This document shows, piece after piece, positions 61,086 to 64,000 of a stretch of 64,000 nucleotides of DNA. Source of the stretch: Paenibacillus planticolens (GTDB lineage Bacteria; Bacillota; Bacilli; Paenibacillales; NBRC-103111); NCBI RefSeq assembly GCF_013141725.1, contig NZ_WHNZ01000086.1, positions 203,181 to 267,180 of the forward strand, in the 5' to 3' direction. The notes beneath the pieces were generated by a model. It was given only the letters and a program-made list of their open reading frames with translations. It did not search any database and was not told where the DNA came from. How positions within the stretch are numbered: position 1 is the first letter of the stretch; the number at the start of each line of letters is the position of its first letter. A program made the translations under genes and the position numbers.

Positions 61086-61331
61086 TTGAAATATAAAAAT
61101 GACGAGGGAATGGATTACTTAAGAAGGTACCCAGCTTTGTGGAAATGGATGAATAAGTGTAAAGCTTGTGAGCAGGTTGGATACAAACCTGATTTACCTG
61201 AACATATACATCCCGAGTATGCGGTTCCGCACCTTCGATGGAATGATAAATACATACGGAAGTATTTCAAACCGCTTTATCTAAACGAAGAGGGATATTG
61301 TGAAGTATGTAAAAAACTATACCCATCTTAA
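61086..61331 (+). CDS. Small zinc-binding-type orphan protein
   Basis: 81 residues from TTG 61086 behind a G-rich site. CKAC near residue 26 and CEVC near 72 form two CxxC pairs, suitable for a single zinc site. Aromatic-rich (RRYPALWKWMNK, HLRWNDKYIRKYF). The family is unknown. Family H repeats precede and follow it. Confidence 0.5.
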   Translation: MKYKNDEGMDYLRRYPALWKWMNKCKACEQVGYKPDLPEHIHPEYAVPHLRWNDKYIRKYFKPLYLNEEGYCEVCKKLYPS

Positions 61332-61332
61332 C

Positions 61333-61412
61333 GCGTTTCCGCTAAACGGCGAACGAGACCTTAATCAATTCAGGATGAAGTCAGGCAGCCGTTCAGTGAT
61401 CTGCTGCCATTT
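61333..61412. repeat. Intergenic hairpin repeat (family H), copy 7
   Basis: CGCTAAACGGCGAACGAGAC, then GGCAGC/GCTGCC stem. The right block is degenerate. Confidence 0.6.
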
Positions 61413-61475
61413 CTCAACCAATAGGTAGCTGTTTCTGCAGTAGCTATGTGTAAATACTAATGGAGGTATTTTGAA

Positions 61476-61832
61476 ATGGCAGTCGTTTGGGATGACATCG
61501 ATAAATTATACAGCCCTTTTACTGTTAGTATAAGCAAAGGTACCCAAATATTAGTTTGCATTAAGTGTAATAAGGCTATCGATCAAATTAACAAAAAATT
61601 ACTGGGAAGTTTTTTTGATGGATGGACATTCCCCTCAAAAGGCAAATATATCAAGCCGTTTAAACTGGTGAGCATTGATTTTTCTAAGGAAAATGAGATA
61701 GAAGCAAAGATAATCTTGAAAAGAAAAGATCAAGAGATCGACGAACTTAGACTCTTTTGTCAGGATGTATTAGATGTTTTGAATACCGATCACATCAATA
61801 TCTGTTCATGGGAGAACCGTATTTTGGGGTAA
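61476..61832 (+). CDS. Orphan protein, function unknown
   Basis: 118 residues, start at ATG 61476 after GGAGG. It has a single CxxC (CIKC) near residue 28. The second half holds a long helix and strand (DEIDELRLFCQ-type). No family recognised. It is followed closely by another family H repeat. Confidence 0.5.
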   Translation: MAVVWDDIDKLYSPFTVSISKGTQILVCIKCNKAIDQINKKLLGSFFDGWTFPSKGKYIKPFKLVSIDFSKENEIEAKIILKRKDQEIDELRLFCQDVLDVLNTDHINICSWENRILG

Positions 61833-61849
61833 ATGTAGCTTGTCAATTT

Positions 61850-61937
61850 TGGTGTGGAACGATAGCTAAATAAAGAGGGAGCAGTTCACGCGGCAGCTGC
61901 TCCCTCTTTTCATTAAAGTAAAGGGAGTTTAGTTACA
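61850..61937. repeat. Intergenic hairpin repeat (family H), copy 8
   Basis: GAACGATAGCTAAATAAA, a perfect 11-bp AGAGGGAGCAG/CTGCTCCCTCT stem (61874-61907), then TTTTCATTAAAGTAAAGGGA and GTTTAGTTACAATA. The right half matches copy 4. It also works as a terminator. Confidence 0.78.
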
Positions 61938-62031
61938 ATATATGGTACTATTGGGGTAGTTACCTTTGAAGTGGCAATTGAACCTGAGAGTAGAACGAAC
62001 CACTACATGAAAAATATTTGGAGGTCTAATT

Positions 62032-62913
62032 TTGAGAAAAACGATTACCATTATGTTCATTTTCTCAATAACGATTTTACTAATTGGTTGTAATAAGGAT
62101 AACACAGTAGAGCTACCAACTACTCAACAGTTAAGTACTCCTACTGCAGTTGCCACTGCGACTCGTGATGTAACAGATACACCAATTGCATCCTCCGGAT
62201 CAATGACACCCACTCCGACAACAACATCACAGACAATAAGCTCGGTAGATCAAAAACAAACAACAAGTGTGACAGAAGGTACAAAAAACCAAACATATAC
62301 GATCACAACTACAACCTACTCTCAAGACAATATTAAGGTTCAATACCCTCAAATCCAGGGATTGGGGGATAATTCCAAGGAAAAAACTATTAACGATTTG
62401 ATTAAAAATGATGTTTTGAAAAGTGAGGTTGAAGCGCCTATTAAGTTTTACCAAGATGACACGCATCAGGATGTACTTACTCTAGATTTGAAATATCAGG
62501 TTACAGTGAGTAGTACTGATTTGCTAAGCGTCGTTTACACAGGATATTCAAATATTGCGGGTGCTGCTCATCCCAATGACGTAATTTATTCTGTAACCAT
62601 AGATCTAAAGAATATGACTAAATTAAAACTTTCTGATTTCACAACTATAGACACAAAACTTGCACAAAAGATTAAGCAATCAACAGCAGTTATAAACGAA
62701 GCGGTCAAAGACGGAATGGACAAAAATGATCTAATTTTGGTAATCAAAAATACGGATGATCAAACACTAATCAAGGGATTAAGGGAACAATGGGCCTATA
62801 ATACTTTCTATGTAACATCGAACTCTTTAGTTGTAAGTGTGGATGTTCCTCATGCTGTTGGAGATTACGCATTAGTAGAATTACAGGGTCAATATAAAGT
62901 AGGAAGTCAGTAA
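62032..62913 (+). CDS. Lipoprotein with DUF4163/DUF3298-like (PdaC/RsiV-type) domains
   Basis: 293 residues from TTG 62032, with GGAGG 7 nt upstream. Lipobox LIGC ends the signal peptide. A Thr/Ser-rich tether (25-90) leads to IKVQYPQIQGLGDNSKEKTINDLI (DUF4163-type strand) and the DUF3298-type part with YTGYSNIAGAAHPNDVIYSVTIDLKNMTKLKLSDF. PdaC and RsiV carry similar domains, for example in lysozyme sensing or binding, so an envelope role is likely. No sigma factor gene is adjacent. Confidence 0.75.
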   Translation: MRKTITIMFIFSITILLIGCNKDNTVELPTTQQLSTPTAVATATRDVTDTPIASSGSMTPTPTTTSQTISSVDQKQTTSVTEGTKNQTYTITTTTYSQDNIKVQYPQIQGLGDNSKEKTINDLIKNDVLKSEVEAPIKFYQDDTHQDVLTLDLKYQVTVSSTDLLSVVYTGYSNIAGAAHPNDVIYSVTIDLKNMTKLKLSDFTTIDTKLAQKIKQSTAVINEAVKDGMDKNDLILVIKNTDDQTLIKGLREQWAYNTFYVTSNSLVVSVDVPHAVGDYALVELQGQYKVGSQ

Positions 62914-62946
62914 GAGTGAAATCTCGATCGTAATGAGGTGTTTTAA

Positions 62947-63336
62947 GTGGCAGTTTGGCGCAGGAAAGCGATCGAGTTATTCGGTATCAAATTCGAACAT
63001 CGCGACTTCTCGATTTACGAAGTAATGTACGAGTTAATTCATAGGTTGCCTGATCTACATAAACAAAATAATACTGAAAAATTAGCGGACATATACGGTT
63101 ACGTAGAGTGGTGCTACAATCAACGCGCCAAAGACTTGTGGAATTCCGCTGGCGTTTCATTTTACGAACATCTACCAGATAATGAGATAACCTATGAACA
63201 GATTCCTTTCTGGGTAAAGCCGTACATATTTGAAGACGTAAAGGGACTAATTGATTGGCGTGTGAATGAAACTGAAAAGTATCGTTCTCTCGTGGATCAT
63301 TTCAATGAAGTAAACAAAACGAATATTAACTATTAG
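62947..63336 (+). CDS. Orphan protein, function unknown
   Basis: 129 residues from GTG 62947, behind GAGGTG. Helical, with AVWRRKAIELFG, IYEVMYELIHRLPDLHKQ and VEWCYNQRAKDLWNSAGVSFYEHLPDN; a helical repeat protein is likely. It resembles unnamed proteins found singly in Firmicute accessory regions, and I do not recognise it further. Confidence 0.55.
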   Translation: MAVWRRKAIELFGIKFEHRDFSIYEVMYELIHRLPDLHKQNNTEKLADIYGYVEWCYNQRAKDLWNSAGVSFYEHLPDNEITYEQIPFWVKPYIFEDVKGLIDWRVNETEKYRSLVDHFNEVNKTNINY

Positions 63337-63483
63337 AACTCAAATTGCGCCAGTGAGACGGAATAATTTCGTTGGCGTTATTTATAGTTTATTTATACTA
63401 CCTGTTGAGTAACAAGAATATAGACCGATAAGCATAAGCAAAATATTGCGGATCTTTATTTTATCGGAACAAACTGATGTTAA

Positions 63484-63562
63484 GCTAACGGGACACGATA
63501 GTGAAGGAGCTTACCTCGCGGCAGCTCCTCTTTTTGTTCATTCAAGTATCGGCCAGGATAGC
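63484..63562. repeat. Intergenic hairpin repeat (family H), copy 9
   Basis: GCTAACGGGACACGATAG, then the AGGAGCT/AGCTCCT stem with TTTTT, then TTCATTCAAGTATCGGCCAGG and ATAGCTTAA. It is the last copy before the window end. Confidence 0.75.
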
Positions 63563-63701
63563 TTAACTATAAGCATTTTCTACATCCAGTATCTTGTGGC
63601 AAATGGTAAACTAAGTGTATTATCACTTCAAATTTGAAACAGGAAGTGAAACGGGTGGAGAGGCTTTTAATTGTTATCCAAAAAAGAGGTGTCTATAACT
63701 T

Positions 63702-64000
63702 ATGGGAATGAATCGGAAAGGTAGAAGGAAGTTAATTCATAGTGGAAGAACTTTTTATTGGTATGTTGAAAAAGAAATAAATGATTATGGACAAAAAGAT
63801 CTTATTGTCGTGTCAGAGGATAAAAGATTTAACATTTCATATGAAGTTGGCCAGTTTGATAAACCTCAAACGCCTCTTGTTGTGATTAAGGGAATGGAGT
63901 TTAAAGGACTTGAAGGGTATAATCGGCAGGGTTGGACAAGGGTAAAAGTAACCGCCTGGGAGGATTGCATTATCACACCTGGTTTAGTAAAAACAATACT
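63702..64000 (+). CDS. Orphan protein, 3' truncated by the window end
   Basis: From ATG 63702, behind AGAGGTG, 99 codons are open to the window edge (MGMNRKGRRKLIHSGRTFYW, RFNISYEVGQFDKPQTPLV, KVTAWEDCIITPGLVKTIL). It is beta-rich with no helices or signal peptide. The family is not recognised. Its start is about 140 nt after a family H repeat. Confidence 0.6.
   Translation, partial: MGMNRKGRRKLIHSGRTFYWYVEKEINDYGQKDLIVVSEDKRFNISYEVGQFDKPQTPLVVIKGMEFKGLEGYNRQGWTRVKVTAWEDCIITPGLVKTI

Noticed and set aside
51405..63562. Interpretation of the hairpin repeats as integron attC sites
   Set aside because: The conserved blocks do not fit the GTTRRRY core rule and no tyrosine integrase is present in the window.
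63446..63637. A 63-codon open frame
   Set aside because: Most of it is the family H repeat copy at 63484-63562, and there is no ribosome binding site.

Overview
The window looks like a chromosome segment of a Paenibacillus-type bacterium (Bacillota, family Paenibacillaceae). The evidence is the moderate GC content, strong GGAGG-type ribosome binding sites, frequent TTG and GTG starts, S-layer-homology proteins, YesM/YesN-type two-component systems and many carbohydrate ABC transporters. I see no rRNA or tRNA gene and no CRISPR array. Most of the window is ordinary accessory metabolism. The right-hand 14 kb is a patchwork of small orphan genes, repeats and one IS.

Layout. (1) 1-3.65 kb: the end of a NikA/CntA-like binding protein plus two permeases and two ATPases of a nickel/opine-metallophore-type importer, closed by a terminator. 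(2) 3.7-8.9 kb: a PepSY membrane protein, a small membrane protein, a CopA copper ATPase and an orphan NarL-type regulator, probably a metal-homeostasis group. (3) 8.9-9.5 kb: a dispersed repeat and the wreck of an OmpR-type regulator. (4) 9.6-17.8 kb: a FecB/FecCD-like importer without an ATPase gene, a 1278-residue S-layer/RCC1 surface protein and a LytS-type kinase with a LuxR-type regulator. (5) 17.8-26.8 kb: a self-contained sugar regulon with a GH31 enzyme, a secreted two-domain carbohydrate-active protein, a LacI-type repressor and an MsmEFG-like importer. Four sigma-A-like promoters each carry the same GCGC-centred operator just downstream of the start point. (6) 27-31.2 kb: rpoN, a LysR regulator and zwf. 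(7) 31.3-47.3 kb: a second large locus with a DMT exporter, sodium/solute symporter, YesN/YesM-type pair, family-5 peptide-type ABC transporter, three amidohydrolases (two are paralogues of the CodA/AtzC type), a lectin, a binding protein and an NCS2 nucleobase-type permease. This looks like uptake and hydrolysis of a nitrogen heterocycle or cyclic amide. Paired GTAAAGA repeats exactly 21 bp apart, at a constant distance from -10 boxes, suggest direct activation by the AraC-type regulator of the locus. (8) 47.3-50.3 kb: a deleted MerR/dehydrogenase remnant with an intact MerR-type promoter, a methyltransferase, and a YdcZ-Crp/Fnr-YdcZ group. (9) 50.3-64 kb: small orphan genes, several followed by members of one hairpin repeat family, plus a LysE exporter with a frameshifted AraC gene, a HAD phosphatase and an IS110-family element.

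The most interesting signals are regulatory and architectural: the 21-bp direct-repeat regulon, the LacI regulon with matched promoter geometry, a roughly 200-bp structured repeat present three times (one copy supplies the C-terminus of a transporter), and the hairpin-repeat-punctuated array of unknown genes. All functional calls rest on reading motifs by eye. No database search was run.
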